Source: Pseudomonas huaxiensis
GTDB lineage: Bacteria; Pseudomonadota; Gammaproteobacteria; Pseudomonadales; Pseudomonadaceae
DNA: 64,000 nucleotides
Direction of reading: 5' to 3'
NCBI RefSeq assembly: GCF_003231275.1
Contig: NZ_QKVL01000014.1
Span: 62,001 to 126,000, forward strand
In this document: positions 14,514-23,458 of the stretch, piece by piece
How positions within the stretch are numbered: position 1 is the first letter of the stretch
How the letters are laid out: each line of letters opens with the position of its first letter
The notes under the pieces: generated by a model
The model's input: only the letters and a program-made list of their open reading frames with translations
Database searches by the model: none
What the model was told of the DNA's origin: nothing
Translations under genes and position numbers: made by a program

Positions 14514-14536
14514 CCCGGCCCTCGCGCCGGGTTTTC
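14514..14536 (+). terminator. Second terminator before the late operon
   Basis: CCCGGC and GCCGGG pair around six bases, then TTTTC. It stands 34 bases upstream of the holin start. Confidence 0.6.
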
Positions 14537-14569
14537 TATTTTCCAACTCCCCGAAAGGGAGGAACCGGA

Positions 14570-14902
14570 ATGTCAAACATGCCAGACAAACCAGACACCT
14601 GGCTTATCGTGCTTGCGTGGCTAAGTCAGCACGCCCCGGCGTTTTACGCGGCGGGCTTGGCCGTATCGATTTCAGCGCTGCGCATCATCTACGGCGGCGG
14701 CACAAAGAAGGCTGCTTTTCTCGAAAGCCTACTTTGCGGCTGCATCACCTTGGCGATGCTGTCCGGGCTTGAGTTGCTGGGTATCCCTCAGTCGGCGGCC
14801 GGCCTGGTTGGCGGGATGATTGGACTGTCGGGGGTGGACAAGATCCGCGCCTACGCCGACCGGTTCACTGACTTCAAGCTGCCCGGGCGAAAAGCTGATT
14901 AG
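14570..14902 (+). CDS. Phage holin
   Basis: 110 residues from ATG 14570 after GGGAGG; a second ATG three codons on (14579) could give a dual start as in lambda S. Hydrophobic segments at about 22-42, 50-70 and 76-90 suggest three membrane helices, and a charged KLPGRKAD tail ends it, as in lambda-type holins. It would permeabilise the inner membrane at lysis. The endolysin and spanins are 22 kb away, so the lysis genes are split. Confidence 0.7.
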   Translation: MSNMPDKPDTWLIVLAWLSQHAPAFYAAGLAVSISALRIIYGGGTKKAAFLESLLCGCITLAMLSGLELLGIPQSAAGLVGGMIGLSGVDKIRAYADRFTDFKLPGRKAD

Positions 14903-14950
14903 TCGCGCCACGAAATAGAGGTGCGCCGTTTCGTGGTGCAGGAGAGACCT

Positions 14951-15142
14951 ATGGGCGAAGTGATCGACATCGACATCGAGATCAAGCAGCCTCATTTGGT
15001 TGTGCATGCCAGTGACGCCGCTCACGTCATCCCCGTGTCCCTTCTGCGGGATGTCGCGAAGGGCGCCAAACAATCCAAAGTCCTGACCGAGCCAGTGGTG
15101 CGGCGGATCATTGAAGAATGGCTGCAGCAGGTAACCGAATGA
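14951..15142 (+). CDS. Small phage protein (63 aa)
   Basis: ATG 14951 after AGGAGA. Begins MGEVIDIDIEIKQPHLVV (two strands) and ends with a helix RRIIEEWLQQV. Function unknown; coupled to the next gene. Confidence 0.6.
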   Translation: MGEVIDIDIEIKQPHLVVHASDAAHVIPVSLLRDVAKGAKQSKVLTEPVVRRIIEEWLQQVTE

Positions 15143-15393
15143 CCATCAAGGTTCTGGAGTTCAAGCGTGATGATTGGCGCGATGCTGCCAAGACTCTGCG
15201 CAAGATTGCCGATGAGCTGGATGCCGGCGAGCATCCCGAGTGCACAGTAGGCGCCCTGACGTTGATCGGCCCGAAAGGCGAGGTCACTGTGTTCGGGCTG
15301 GGCCCTAAGTGCGACGATCTGCAGTGCTTGGGCGCCATGCGCTTGGGCGAGCAGAAGCTGATCGATGTGCTACTGGACGGCTGGGAGGGGTAG
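15139..15393 (+). CDS. Small phage protein (84 aa)
   Basis: Coupled start at 15139. The translation has a helix, RKIADELDAGEHPECTVG, then a strand pair and a closing helix. I recognise it only as a recurring hypothetical protein of Pseudomonas phages. Confidence 0.6.
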   Translation: MTIKVLEFKRDDWRDAAKTLRKIADELDAGEHPECTVGALTLIGPKGEVTVFGLGPKCDDLQCLGAMRLGEQKLIDVLLDGWEG

Positions 15394-15424
15394 GTGTGCC
15401 GCAGGTGATTGCGGCACGGGTGTG

Positions 15425-15625
15425 TCACTTGACCTTCAGCGCTTGCTGGATCTGGTCGGCGTAAGTCGAGAGCATCTTCATGTGAGCACTCAGGCTGAAC
15501 TTTTGATTCCCGCTCCCTGCATATGCATGAATCAAATCTAGTGCCGCAGCAACCGCAGCAGCGCGCTTTGCCTCGCTTTTCAAGGTTGAGTTGTTGGCAA
15601 TAATTGGGGCGAATGTTTCAGGCAT
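15425..15625 (-). CDS. Opposite-strand small protein in the late operon (66 aa)
   Basis: ATG at 15625 with AAGGAA upstream; a long open frame on this strand to 16354 is only a mirror of the metallopeptidase gene. The protein starts MPETFAPIIANNSTLKSEAK and is helical. It reads against the late genes on both sides, so it is probably expressed in the lysogen. No family recognised. Confidence 0.6.
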   Translation of the reverse strand: MPETFAPIIANNSTLKSEAKRAAAVAAALDLIHAYAGSGNQKFSLSAHMKMLSTYADQIQQALKVK

Positions 15626-15697
15626 AACTACTTCCTTAGATTGATTGATCCTTACCAATACCGGCAACCGGCCACCATTACAAGGTGCAGGATCCCC

Positions 15698-16306
15698 ATG
15701 AGCAGACCGATACCGCCGGCCGACTTGCTCGAGTCGCAGTGGCTCACTCTGCAACCCGCCCCCGATGTATGGGAGTGGATACAGGCTGAGGTCCTCGCTA
15801 CCAGCGGCAGAATCCACAACGAAGACCATGCCCATCTGATCGATGCAAGCATTGGCGTCCTGTGGGCGTCGTCCAGCTTCGCGAAGAAGGGCAGGTCGGT
15901 GCTGGGTCAGGCCGAGCAACTGATGATCCGCGCTGGTGGATGGCAGAAGGCCCGGCAAGAGCAACAGATGCGCGACTGGTTCGGCGAAGAGCCCGAATTC
16001 CTCATCACCCTGGCCGGCGACTACTGCGCCCAATGCACTGAGGCCGAGTTCTGCGCGCTGGTTGAGCACGAGCTTTATCACATAGCCCAGAAGCTCGATA
16101 AGTACGGAGCCCCGGCGTTTACCGAAACGGGCATGCCCAAGCTGGAAATGCGCGGGCATGACGTCGAAGAGTTCGTCGGTGTGGTTCGCCGGTATGGCCC
16201 GAGCCATGACGTACAGCAGCTGATTGACGCTGCAAGTCGGCCGCCTGAGGTGGCCAAGATCAACATTTCGAGGGCCTGCGGAACCTGTCTGCTCAAGTCG
16301 GCTTGA
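15698..16306 (+). CDS. Putative phage metallopeptidase
   Basis: 202 residues from ATG 15698. The sequence has an HExxH motif within LVEHELYHIAQ near residue 122, followed by a further histidine region (MRGHDVEEFVGVV), as in the PhageMetallopep family. Two cysteines occur in DYCAQC and near the C-terminus. It lies just before the terminase genes. The family is found in this place in many tailed phages; what it cleaves is unknown. Confidence 0.65.
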   Translation: MSRPIPPADLLESQWLTLQPAPDVWEWIQAEVLATSGRIHNEDHAHLIDASIGVLWASSSFAKKGRSVLGQAEQLMIRAGGWQKARQEQQMRDWFGEEPEFLITLAGDYCAQCTEAEFCALVEHELYHIAQKLDKYGAPAFTETGMPKLEMRGHDVEEFVGVVRRYGPSHDVQQLIDAASRPPEVAKINISRACGTCLLKSA

Positions 16307-16337
16307 TTCTGGACAGGCTCTGGACGGATGAAAGCCT

Positions 16338-16799
16338 ATGGCAGCCCTCAGCAATGACGTGAAGGCCTTTATCGTTCAGGCCCTGGCGTGCTTCGACACG
16401 CCTTCACAGGTGGTAGAGGCCGTCCAGAAAGAATTCAGCATTACCGTGACCCGCCAGCAGGTGGAGACACACGACCCCACGAAGTACTCCGGCAAGGGCC
16501 TGGCCAAGCGCTGGGTGGCTCTTTTCGAAGATACCCGAGCGCGATTCCGCGAAGAGACAGCCGAGATCCCCATCGCGAACCGGGCCTACCGGCTCCGTAC
16601 GCTGGGCAGGCTGGTTGAAAAGGTCGAAGGCATGCGCAACTACGGGCTGACCCTCCAGATCCTTGAGCAGGCCGCCAAGGAAGTGGGCGACGTGTACGTG
16701 AATCGTCAGACCAAGAACGAGAACCCCCACGACAACGTGCCGCCCACCCGGGTGCAGGTAGACGTGGTGGATGCGAGGAAGCCTGATGCCGTCCCTTAA
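16338..16799 (+). CDS. Small terminase subunit (DUF2280)
   Basis: 153 residues. The N-terminal half (FIVQALACFDTPSQVVEAV, then TRQQVETHDPTK) matches DUF2280, a helix-turn-helix small terminase family common in Pseudomonas phages, followed by a helical oligomerisation region. It recognises phage DNA for packaging. The stop lies inside the start of the large subunit gene, with 14 bases of overlap. Confidence 0.75.
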   Translation: MAALSNDVKAFIVQALACFDTPSQVVEAVQKEFSITVTRQQVETHDPTKYSGKGLAKRWVALFEDTRARFREETAEIPIANRAYRLRTLGRLVEKVEGMRNYGLTLQILEQAAKEVGDVYVNRQTKNENPHDNVPPTRVQVDVVDARKPDAVP

Positions 16800-18084
16800 C
16801 GTGCCTCAGGCCAACTTCCTGCGGATGGAGAACAAGTTCCGTGGATTCGTGGCCGGGTTCGGCTCCGGCAAGACCTGGGTAGGCTGCGCGGCGCTGTGCA
16901 AGCACGTATGGGAGTGGCCCCGGATCGACTCCGGCTACTTCGCTCCGACGTACCCGCAGATTCGCGACATCTTCTTCCCGACGATCGAAGAGGTCGCCTT
17001 CGACTGGGACCTGAAGGTCAAGACTAAGGAGAGCGACAAGGAGGTCGAGTTCTACAGCGGCGGTCAGTACCGCAGCACGACCATCTGCCGCTCGATGGAG
17101 AAGCCGCAGACCATCGTGGGTTTCAAGATCGGGCACGCCCTGGTCGACGAGCTCGATGTTCTGCCTGCGCTGAAGGCTGAGCACGCCTGGCGCAAGATCA
17201 TTGCCCGGATGCGCTACAACGTGCCCGGGCTGAAGAACGGCGTGGACGTGACCACCACCCCTGAAGGGTTCAAGTTCGTCTATCAGCAGTTCGTGAAGCA
17301 GCTGCGCGAGAAGCCAGCCCTGCAGGGCATGTACGGCCTGGTGCAGGCCAGCACGTTCGACAACGAGCTGAACCTGCCGCCGGACTACATCCCGTCGCTG
17401 ATGGAGTCGTACCCGGCCCAGCTAATCCTGGCCTACCTGAATGGCCAGTTCGTAAACCTCAACGCTGGCTCGATCTACCACGCCTACGACCGAAAGCTGA
17501 ACTCCTGCTTCGACACGGTCGAGGCGGGCGAGCCGCTGTTCATCGGCATGGACTTCAACGTCGGCAAGATGGCGGCGATCACGCACATCAAGCGGCCCGA
17601 CGGTAAGCCCAGGGCGGTGGACGAGCTGATCGACGGCTTCGACACCCCGGACATGATCCGGCGGATCAAGGAGCGGTACTGGCGGCACAACGGAAACACG
17701 TACGAGAAGACCTGCGAGATCAGGATCTATCCCGACGCCTCTGGCGGGTCGCGCAAGTCGGTGAACGCCAGCGAGACGGACATCGCCATCTTGCGCCAGG
17801 CCGGCTTCAGCGTGATTGCGCCCGACGCCAACCCGCCTGTGAAAGACCGCATCAACGCCATGAACGCCATGTTCTGCAATGCGAATGGCGAACGCCGCTA
17901 CCTGGTCAACCCGCTGCGCTGCCCGACCTATGCGGACGGCCTGGAGCAGCAGGTGTGGGCCCCCAATGGCGAGCCTGACAAGAAGTCCGGCGTCGACCAC
18001 GCGAACGACGCCGGCGGCTACTTCATCCATCACGACTATCCAATTGAGCGACCGGTCATCATGACCCAGTCTCTGAGAATGTGA
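16786..18084 (+). CDS. Large terminase subunit
   Basis: 432 residues from ATG 16786 after GAGGAA. The ATPase part has Walker A GFGSGKT near residue 27 and Walker B HALVDELDV near 121; the RNase H-like nuclease has FIGMDFNVGK near 245, YPDASGG near 313 and DHANDAGGYF near 406. It cuts and pumps DNA into the prohead. The length and motifs fit P22-type terminases, and headful packaging would be consistent, but no pac or cos site was identified. Confidence 0.88.
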   Translation: MPSLNVPQANFLRMENKFRGFVAGFGSGKTWVGCAALCKHVWEWPRIDSGYFAPTYPQIRDIFFPTIEEVAFDWDLKVKTKESDKEVEFYSGGQYRSTTICRSMEKPQTIVGFKIGHALVDELDVLPALKAEHAWRKIIARMRYNVPGLKNGVDVTTTPEGFKFVYQQFVKQLREKPALQGMYGLVQASTFDNELNLPPDYIPSLMESYPAQLILAYLNGQFVNLNAGSIYHAYDRKLNSCFDTVEAGEPLFIGMDFNVGKMAAITHIKRPDGKPRAVDELIDGFDTPDMIRRIKERYWRHNGNTYEKTCEIRIYPDASGGSRKSVNASETDIAILRQAGFSVIAPDANPPVKDRINAMNAMFCNANGERRYLVNPLRCPTYADGLEQQVWAPNGEPDKKSGVDHANDAGGYFIHHDYPIERPVIMTQSLRM

Positions 18085-18086
18085 CC

Positions 18087-19466
18087 ATGTCCAACAGCCC
18101 CGATACCACGCTGCCAGCGGTCAACGCCATGCGCGTGTACTGGGAGCGGATCACCCCGCTGATGCTCGGCACCCTGGCCATGCGCGAGGCTGGTACGAGC
18201 CTTCTGCCGAAGTACCCAGCGGAGGACGACTGCGTGTACAAGGAGCGGCTGGCGCTCTCCACGCTGCTCCCGGCCTACTCGGAGACGGTAGGCAACATGA
18301 CCTCTCGAGTCTTTGCCGAGCCTCTCCAGCTTGGCGACGACGTCCCGGCTCAGATCGCCGAGATGGCCAAGAACATCGACAACGCCGGCAATGAACTCAA
18401 CTCGTGGTCCGTCGCCTTCTTCGGCGAGGGGCTGAGCCATGGCCTTTGCCACGCCTTCGTGGATCACGCACGGGTTGAAGGCGTGCGCACACAGGCTGAG
18501 GAACAGGCTGCCGGCGTCCGCCCTTATGCCGTGATGGTCAAACCTGAGCAGGTATTGGGCTGGCGCGCCAAGGGCGGCGTGCTGACCATGATTCGTTACC
18601 GGGAGGTCATCGAGGAAGATGAAGGCGAGTTTGGCGCCAAGGGCGTAGAGCAGATTCGCGTTCTTGAGCCTGGCTCCTGGCGCATCTACCGAAAGGGCGA
18701 GAAGTCCGGCGAGTGGGATGTTCACGACGAGGGCGCAACGAGCCTTTCCGTCATCCCGTGGGTCACCTTCTACACGGGGCGCACCGGCTTCATGACGGCA
18801 AAGCCGCCGCTGATGGAGCTGGCTCACCTGAACGTCAAGCACTGGCAGAGCCAGAGCGACCAAGACAACATCCTGCACGTCATCCGGGTTCCTATCCTGG
18901 CCCGGATCGGCGTGCAGCAGCAGTACGACAACCAGGGCAAGCCGCTGCCCTCTGAATTCAAGGTGGGCGTCGGTGCGCTGACTGATCTTCCAAAAGACGG
19001 CGACATGAAGTACGTCGAGCACACCGGCAAAGCTGTCGAGGCGGGGCGTACGGCGCTGAAGGATCTCATCGACGAGATGCGGATGGCCGGGGCCAAGCTG
19101 CTCACGCCAGAGAAGGCCGCGACGAAGACTGCCACGCAGGCGGAAGAAGATGCAGCTCAGGAGCTGTCACCACTGGAGCGCATGGCGCACCAGTTCGGCG
19201 ACTGCCTGGCGCAGCTGCTCCAGTACATGGCCGACTACCGCAGCCTGGGCGAAGGCGGAACTGTCGAGATGCGCGGCAACTTCGACGTGGACTACATGCC
19301 TGAGGTTTCACTGCCGACCCTGGTGTCGATGGCCAACGCGGGCATGATCTCGAAAGAGACCCTGTTCACCGAGATGCAGCGCCGCGGCGTAATCAGCGAT
19401 GAGTACGACTGGGCGGATGAACTGTCCCGGATCGAGTCTCAAGGTCCGGCGCTCGGAGCGATCTGA
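18087..19466 (+). CDS. Portal protein (DUF4055)
   Basis: 459 residues from ATG 18087; a GTG two codons earlier is the alternative. Length, position after the terminase and the ending TEMQRRGVISDEYDWADEL fit the DUF4055 portal family. The ring sits at one head vertex as the DNA channel. No catalytic motif is expected. Confidence 0.75.
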   Translation: MSNSPDTTLPAVNAMRVYWERITPLMLGTLAMREAGTSLLPKYPAEDDCVYKERLALSTLLPAYSETVGNMTSRVFAEPLQLGDDVPAQIAEMAKNIDNAGNELNSWSVAFFGEGLSHGLCHAFVDHARVEGVRTQAEEQAAGVRPYAVMVKPEQVLGWRAKGGVLTMIRYREVIEEDEGEFGAKGVEQIRVLEPGSWRIYRKGEKSGEWDVHDEGATSLSVIPWVTFYTGRTGFMTAKPPLMELAHLNVKHWQSQSDQDNILHVIRVPILARIGVQQQYDNQGKPLPSEFKVGVGALTDLPKDGDMKYVEHTGKAVEAGRTALKDLIDEMRMAGAKLLTPEKAATKTATQAEEDAAQELSPLERMAHQFGDCLAQLLQYMADYRSLGEGGTVEMRGNFDVDYMPEVSLPTLVSMANAGMISKETLFTEMQRRGVISDEYDWADELSRIESQGPALGAI

Positions 19467-20542
19467 TGAAAACGGCCAACGAGAAGCTGCTGGATGAGCT
19501 GATCGGGCATGAGGTTGACCTGTCTCGGCTGAGCAACAGCCAGGTCGTGGCGATCATCAAGATCCTCAACAGCTCGGATGCAGAGCTGAAGGCTGCGTTG
19601 ATCGCCGCAATTGATGGGCTTGGGACTGATCTCTCCGTCCAGGCAGTCGATGCGGCCTTGGCGCCGGTCCTGCGTATCAACCAAGCAACGTTTGTGAGCG
19701 TGCAGCAAGCGCTCGCCGGCATGATCGATGGCGTGGCCAGCTACGAGATTGCGTATCAGGCCGGCGTGCTGCGGTCGGTGGTTCCCAAGCTGGTGCAGGA
19801 GGGGTTTCCCATCGCCGTGGCTGAGTTCAGCCAGGTTCGGGCTATCGCTCTCGCCAGGCCATTCCAGGGTCGCTTGCTCAGCGAGTGGATGGCTGGAATC
19901 GAGACCGATCGGGCTGCCGCCATTCGCGATGCCGTGCGGTCTGGCGTGGTGGATGGCCGCACGACGCCAGAGATCGTCCGGCAGATCATGGGCACGAAGG
20001 CGCAGAGCTACGCCGACGGCATCCTGCAAAAGCCCAGGCGCGAAGTAGAGGCGGTCGTGCGGTCTGCGGTCTCGAGCACTGCCGAGGCGGCTAGCGACAA
20101 GGCATTCGAGGCCAACAGCGACATCATCAGCCATGTTGAATGGCTGAGTACGCTGGATAGCCGAACATCGACCACCTGCCGAATCCGTGACCGCCTGCCG
20201 TACACCCTTGGCACCTACAAGCCCATCGGGCACAAGGTCCCGTGGCTGGCCGGCCCAGGGCGAATCCACTTTTGCTGCCGGTCCACGAAGCTGCCGATCC
20301 TCAAGAGTGCCTTGTCGCTCGGACTCAGCGATAGTGCAACGCGCGCGACCATGGACGGCCAGGTTCCCCAGTCAACGACGTATGCGCAGTGGCTTGCAAG
20401 GCAGCCCGCGTCGCGACAGGACGAGATCCTCGGGCCTGAGCGGGGGCGCCTGATGCGCCAGGACAAGCTGAAGCTCCAGGACTTCTACAACGACAAGGGC
20501 AAGTTCCTGACGCTCGATGAGCTCCGGGAGCGCCTTCTGTAG
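19466..20542 (+). CDS. Phage head morphogenesis protein (MuF-like)
   Basis: 358 residues. The C-terminal third contains EWLSTLDSRTSTTCRIRD and GRIHFCCRST, the MuF signature with its cysteine/histidine set; the N-terminal part is helical. MuF proteins are minor head proteins acting in assembly or ejection. No extra toxin domain follows. Start shares a base with the portal stop. Confidence 0.8.
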   Translation: MKTANEKLLDELIGHEVDLSRLSNSQVVAIIKILNSSDAELKAALIAAIDGLGTDLSVQAVDAALAPVLRINQATFVSVQQALAGMIDGVASYEIAYQAGVLRSVVPKLVQEGFPIAVAEFSQVRAIALARPFQGRLLSEWMAGIETDRAAAIRDAVRSGVVDGRTTPEIVRQIMGTKAQSYADGILQKPRREVEAVVRSAVSSTAEAASDKAFEANSDIISHVEWLSTLDSRTSTTCRIRDRLPYTLGTYKPIGHKVPWLAGPGRIHFCCRSTKLPILKSALSLGLSDSATRATMDGQVPQSTTYAQWLARQPASRQDEILGPERGRLMRQDKLKLQDFYNDKGKFLTLDELRERLL

Positions 20543-20590
20543 TCCGCGCCACAAAACAGATCAGTGTCATTTCGTGGCGCGCAACACCAC

Positions 20591-20615
20591 GGCCTCGCCA
20601 TGCGCGGGGCTTTTT
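20591..20615 (+). terminator. Terminator-like hairpin after the head-morphogenesis gene
   Basis: An imperfect GC stem (GCCTCGC with GCGCGGGGC) followed by five T and then ATGCCCGAAA, one of several similar boundary elements of the late operon. Confidence 0.5.
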
Positions 20616-20689
20616 CATGCCCGAAACCCGGATGGGAAGGGCGATAAGCGGCGGATGCCGTGCAGATGGGCGGATGCCCGGAGAACCAC

Positions 20690-21454
20690 ATGAAACTGAA
20701 GCTCGACGATCAAGGCCACGTTGTTGTTCAAGACGGCAAGCCGGTGTACATCCATGACGACGGCAAGGAGGTGGCATTCGATGCCGCTGGCACCGTCAAC
20801 ACCATCTCTCGACTCAATGGTGAGGCCAAGTCCCACCGCGAGCGCGCAGAGGCTGCCGAGGGCACCCTGAAGGGGTTCGAAGGCATCGCCGATCCGGCAG
20901 CTGCCATCAAGGCCCTGGCCACCGTGAAGAACCTGGACGACAAGAAGCTGGTCGATGCAGGCGAAGTCGAGCGGGTGAAGAACGAGGCGGTGAAGGCCTT
21001 CGAAGAACGGTACGCGCCGGTCGTCAAGGAGAACGAGAGCCTGAAGGGGCAGCTGAACAGCCACCTGATTGGCGGCGCCTTCTCCTCGTCCAAGTTCATC
21101 GCCGAGAAGTTCGCTGCTGAGGGGCCGGCCGGTGTCGAGATCGCCCGCGCGCTCTTCGGCAGCAGCCTCAAGGTCGAAGAAGGAAAGGTTGTTGGCTACG
21201 ACGCAAATGGCCAAAAGTTGTTCTCCCGCGCCCGCCCGGGCGAACTGGCAACCGCAGACGAAGCAATTGAGCTGCTGGTCGATTCCTACCCGCACAAGGC
21301 CCACATCCTCAAGGCCTCCGGTGCCAATGGCAGCGGCGCGCAGACAGGCAATGTGCCGGCCGGCAAGAAATCCATGTCGCGCACAAACTGGAATGCCTTG
21401 GACCCATCGGGTCAGGCCGCGTTCGCGCGTGAAGGTGGCGTCGTCACTGAATGA
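20690..21454 (+). CDS. Capsid scaffold protein
   Basis: 254 residues from ATG 20690 after GGAGA. An N-terminal strand region is followed by a long charged helix (residues 45-130, SHRERAEAAEGTLKGFEG and on) and a C-terminal helix-rich tail ending in a basic KKSMSRTNW region that could bind coat. This is the plan of DUF6651-type scaffold proteins, and it precedes the coat gene. Confidence 0.7.
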   Translation: MKLKLDDQGHVVVQDGKPVYIHDDGKEVAFDAAGTVNTISRLNGEAKSHRERAEAAEGTLKGFEGIADPAAAIKALATVKNLDDKKLVDAGEVERVKNEAVKAFEERYAPVVKENESLKGQLNSHLIGGAFSSSKFIAEKFAAEGPAGVEIARALFGSSLKVEEGKVVGYDANGQKLFSRARPGELATADEAIELLVDSYPHKAHILKASGANGSGAQTGNVPAGKKSMSRTNWNALDPSGQAAFAREGGVVTE

Positions 21455-21550
21455 CGCCAGTCAATAAGCCGTTCCCCGGATGGGGATCGGTGCTTGGGTC
21501 GGATGGCCCGGAAGTCTGAAAACTCAAACATCGATCCTTAGGAGTTCCAT

Positions 21551-22711
21551 ATGAACACCCTCACCGGGCTGATCCCAACCCTGTACAACGCCCTGGACGT
21601 GGTTTCCCGCGAACTGGTCGGCTTCATCCCCGCAGTAACCTCCGACATGACCTACGAGCGCGCCGCTGTTGGTCAGACCGTCATGTCGCCGGTAACTCCG
21701 GCTGCCACCGCAACCGACATCACCCCGGCAGTGACTCCGCCGAACGATGGCGACCAGACCATCGGCAACGTTCCGATGACCATCACCAAGGCTCGCCGCG
21801 TGCCGATCCGCTGGAATGGCGAAGAGAAGCGTGGCCTGGACAACAACGGCGCGTCGTACAACGTCATCCTGTCGAACCAGATCCAGCAGGGCATGCGCAC
21901 CCTGGTCAATGAGATTGAATCGGACCTGGCCGGCTTGCACGTTAAGGCCTCCCGAGCCTATGGCACTGCTGGCACCGCTCCGTTCGGCACCGCTGCCGAC
22001 CTGAGCGACTCCGCCGGCGCCCTGCGCATCCTGGAAGAGAACGGCGCCCAAGGCCTGGACTTCCAGCTGGTGCTTGGCACTGGCGCAATGGCCAACCTGC
22101 GCGGCAAGCAGTCGGTTCTGTTCAAAGTGAACGAGTCCGGCCGTGAAGACATGCTGCGCAATGGCATCACCGACCGCCTGCAGAACCTGGCGCTGCGCCA
22201 GTCGGCTCAGATCAAGACCGTGGTATCCGGTACCGGCGCTGCGTCGACCACCAACGCCACCGGCTATGCGGTAGGTGCAACCGTGATCACCCTGGCTTCG
22301 GCCGGCACCGGCACGATCCTGGCGGGCGACGTCATCAGCTTCGCTGGCGACGCCAGCAAGTACCTGGTCGTTGCTGGTGATACCGACGTCTCGAACGGTG
22401 GCGCGATCACCATCGCAGCCCCCGGCCTGATGAAGGCTATTCCGGCCGCGGCGACCGCCGTAACCCTGTCGGCTACCAGCGCGCGCAACATGTTCTTCGC
22501 TCGCTCGGCCATCGCCCTGGCTACCCGCGCGCCAGCGCTACCGCCACAGGGCGACTCGGCCATCGACCGCATGATCGTGACCGACCCGCTGACCGGCCTG
22601 AGCTTCGAAGTTTCGATGTACGCCCAGTACCGCCAAATGCAGTTCGAGATCGCAATGGCATGGGGCTGTGCCGCGGTGAAATCCGAGCACATCGGCCTGC
22701 TGTTGGGCTGA
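21551..22711 (+). CDS. P22-like major capsid protein
   Basis: 386 residues. The start MNTLTGLIPTLYNALDVVSR and the region TYERAAVGQTVMSPV match the P22 coat (gp5) family with HK97 fold; an inserted threonine- and glycine-rich segment near 225-290 corresponds to the I-domain region, and the end (YAQYRQMQFEIAMAWGCAAV) is also typical. Good GGAG-type site upstream. The siphovirus tail genes that follow mean that a P22-type head is combined with a long tail. Confidence 0.85.
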   Translation: MNTLTGLIPTLYNALDVVSRELVGFIPAVTSDMTYERAAVGQTVMSPVTPAATATDITPAVTPPNDGDQTIGNVPMTITKARRVPIRWNGEEKRGLDNNGASYNVILSNQIQQGMRTLVNEIESDLAGLHVKASRAYGTAGTAPFGTAADLSDSAGALRILEENGAQGLDFQLVLGTGAMANLRGKQSVLFKVNESGREDMLRNGITDRLQNLALRQSAQIKTVVSGTGAASTTNATGYAVGATVITLASAGTGTILAGDVISFAGDASKYLVVAGDTDVSNGGAITIAAPGLMKAIPAAATAVTLSATSARNMFFARSAIALATRAPALPPQGDSAIDRMIVTDPLTGLSFEVSMYAQYRQMQFEIAMAWGCAAVKSEHIGLLLG

Positions 22712-22759
22712 TCCGCCTGCATGGGGCCTTCGGGCCCCTGACTTCCACTGGAGATACAA

Positions 22760-23086
22760 ATGAAACTGATCAAGGTAAAGCCGTGGGGCGAAGGGCAGGG
22801 CGACTTCGTGTACGTCAACGAAGAAGACTTCAATCAGGACTTCCATGAGCTGCTGGACGAGGCCGAGAAGCCCAAGAAGGCCCCTACCATCGATGATATC
22901 CGCGCCGCGCTCACGGCCAAGGGCATTCAGTTCGATGACAAGGCCAAGAAGCCTGAGCTTCAGAAGCTGCTCGATGACGCCGCCAAGGCTGACGACCTGA
23001 AGGCCAAACTGTCCGGGAAAGGCGTCGACTTCACCGCTGCCGTCACCCTGGAAGACCTGCAGAAACTGCTGGACGAGGCCGAGTAA
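22760..23086 (+). CDS. HeH/LEM-domain phage protein
   Basis: 108 residues. Two short helix-extended-helix repeats: IDDIRAALTAKGIQFDD near residues 44-60 and LKAKLSGKGVDFTAAVTLED near 80-99, each of HeH/LEM (SAP-like) form. Such proteins follow the coat gene in many Pseudomonas phages; a head-stabilising or DNA-contact role is guessed. Confidence 0.7.
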   Translation: MKLIKVKPWGEGQGDFVYVNEEDFNQDFHELLDEAEKPKKAPTIDDIRAALTAKGIQFDDKAKKPELQKLLDDAAKADDLKAKLSGKGVDFTAAVTLEDLQKLLDEAE

Positions 23087-23457
23087 TGACCATCTACATC
23101 ACCGTCGAGCAGGTAGACGCCCTGCTTGGGCCGACCTGGGCGCCCGACGACCAGAAAGCCCGCGCGGTGCTGATGGCCAATACCTGGCTCACCAATCTCG
23201 GCCTGCCTGAGTTCGATCCGATTCCGGATGATGTGATTCAGGCTGGCGCAGAGATCGCCCGAGAGGCGGCGGCTGGCAACATCTACGGCAGCAAGGAAAC
23301 GGGCGTGCTGAGCAAGTCGGTCCAGGCTGGCAGCGTTTCCAGCAGTAAGTCCTACTCAGAATCATCCCGCACCATCAGCGCTGGCGAGTCTTTCGCCCTG
23401 GCGCTGCTGGCGCACTACCTGAACAGCAGTAGCCAGACCAAGATCGTGAGGTGCTGA
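23086..23457 (+). CDS. Head-tail connector (DnaT-like family)
   Basis: 123 residues, coupled to the gene before. The plan (MTIYITVEQVDALLGPTW, then a helix, then IQAGAEIAREAAAGNIY) matches a connector family annotated as DnaT-like ssDNA-binding; its position between coat and neck genes supports a connector rather than a replication role. Confidence 0.7.
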   Translation: MTIYITVEQVDALLGPTWAPDDQKARAVLMANTWLTNLGLPEFDPIPDDVIQAGAEIAREAAAGNIYGSKETGVLSKSVQAGSVSSSKSYSESSRTISAGESFALALLAHYLNSSSQTKIVRC

Positions 23458-23458
23458 T

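Noticed and set aside
15425..16354. Long minus-strand frame of 309 codons
   Set aside because: Only the last 66 codons, from ATG 15625 with a ribosome site, look real; the rest opposes the metallopeptidase gene.
18036..19022. Minus-strand open frame of 328 codons opposite the portal gene
   Set aside because: Same reason: the portal frame has DUF4055 features and operon context, the mirror has none.
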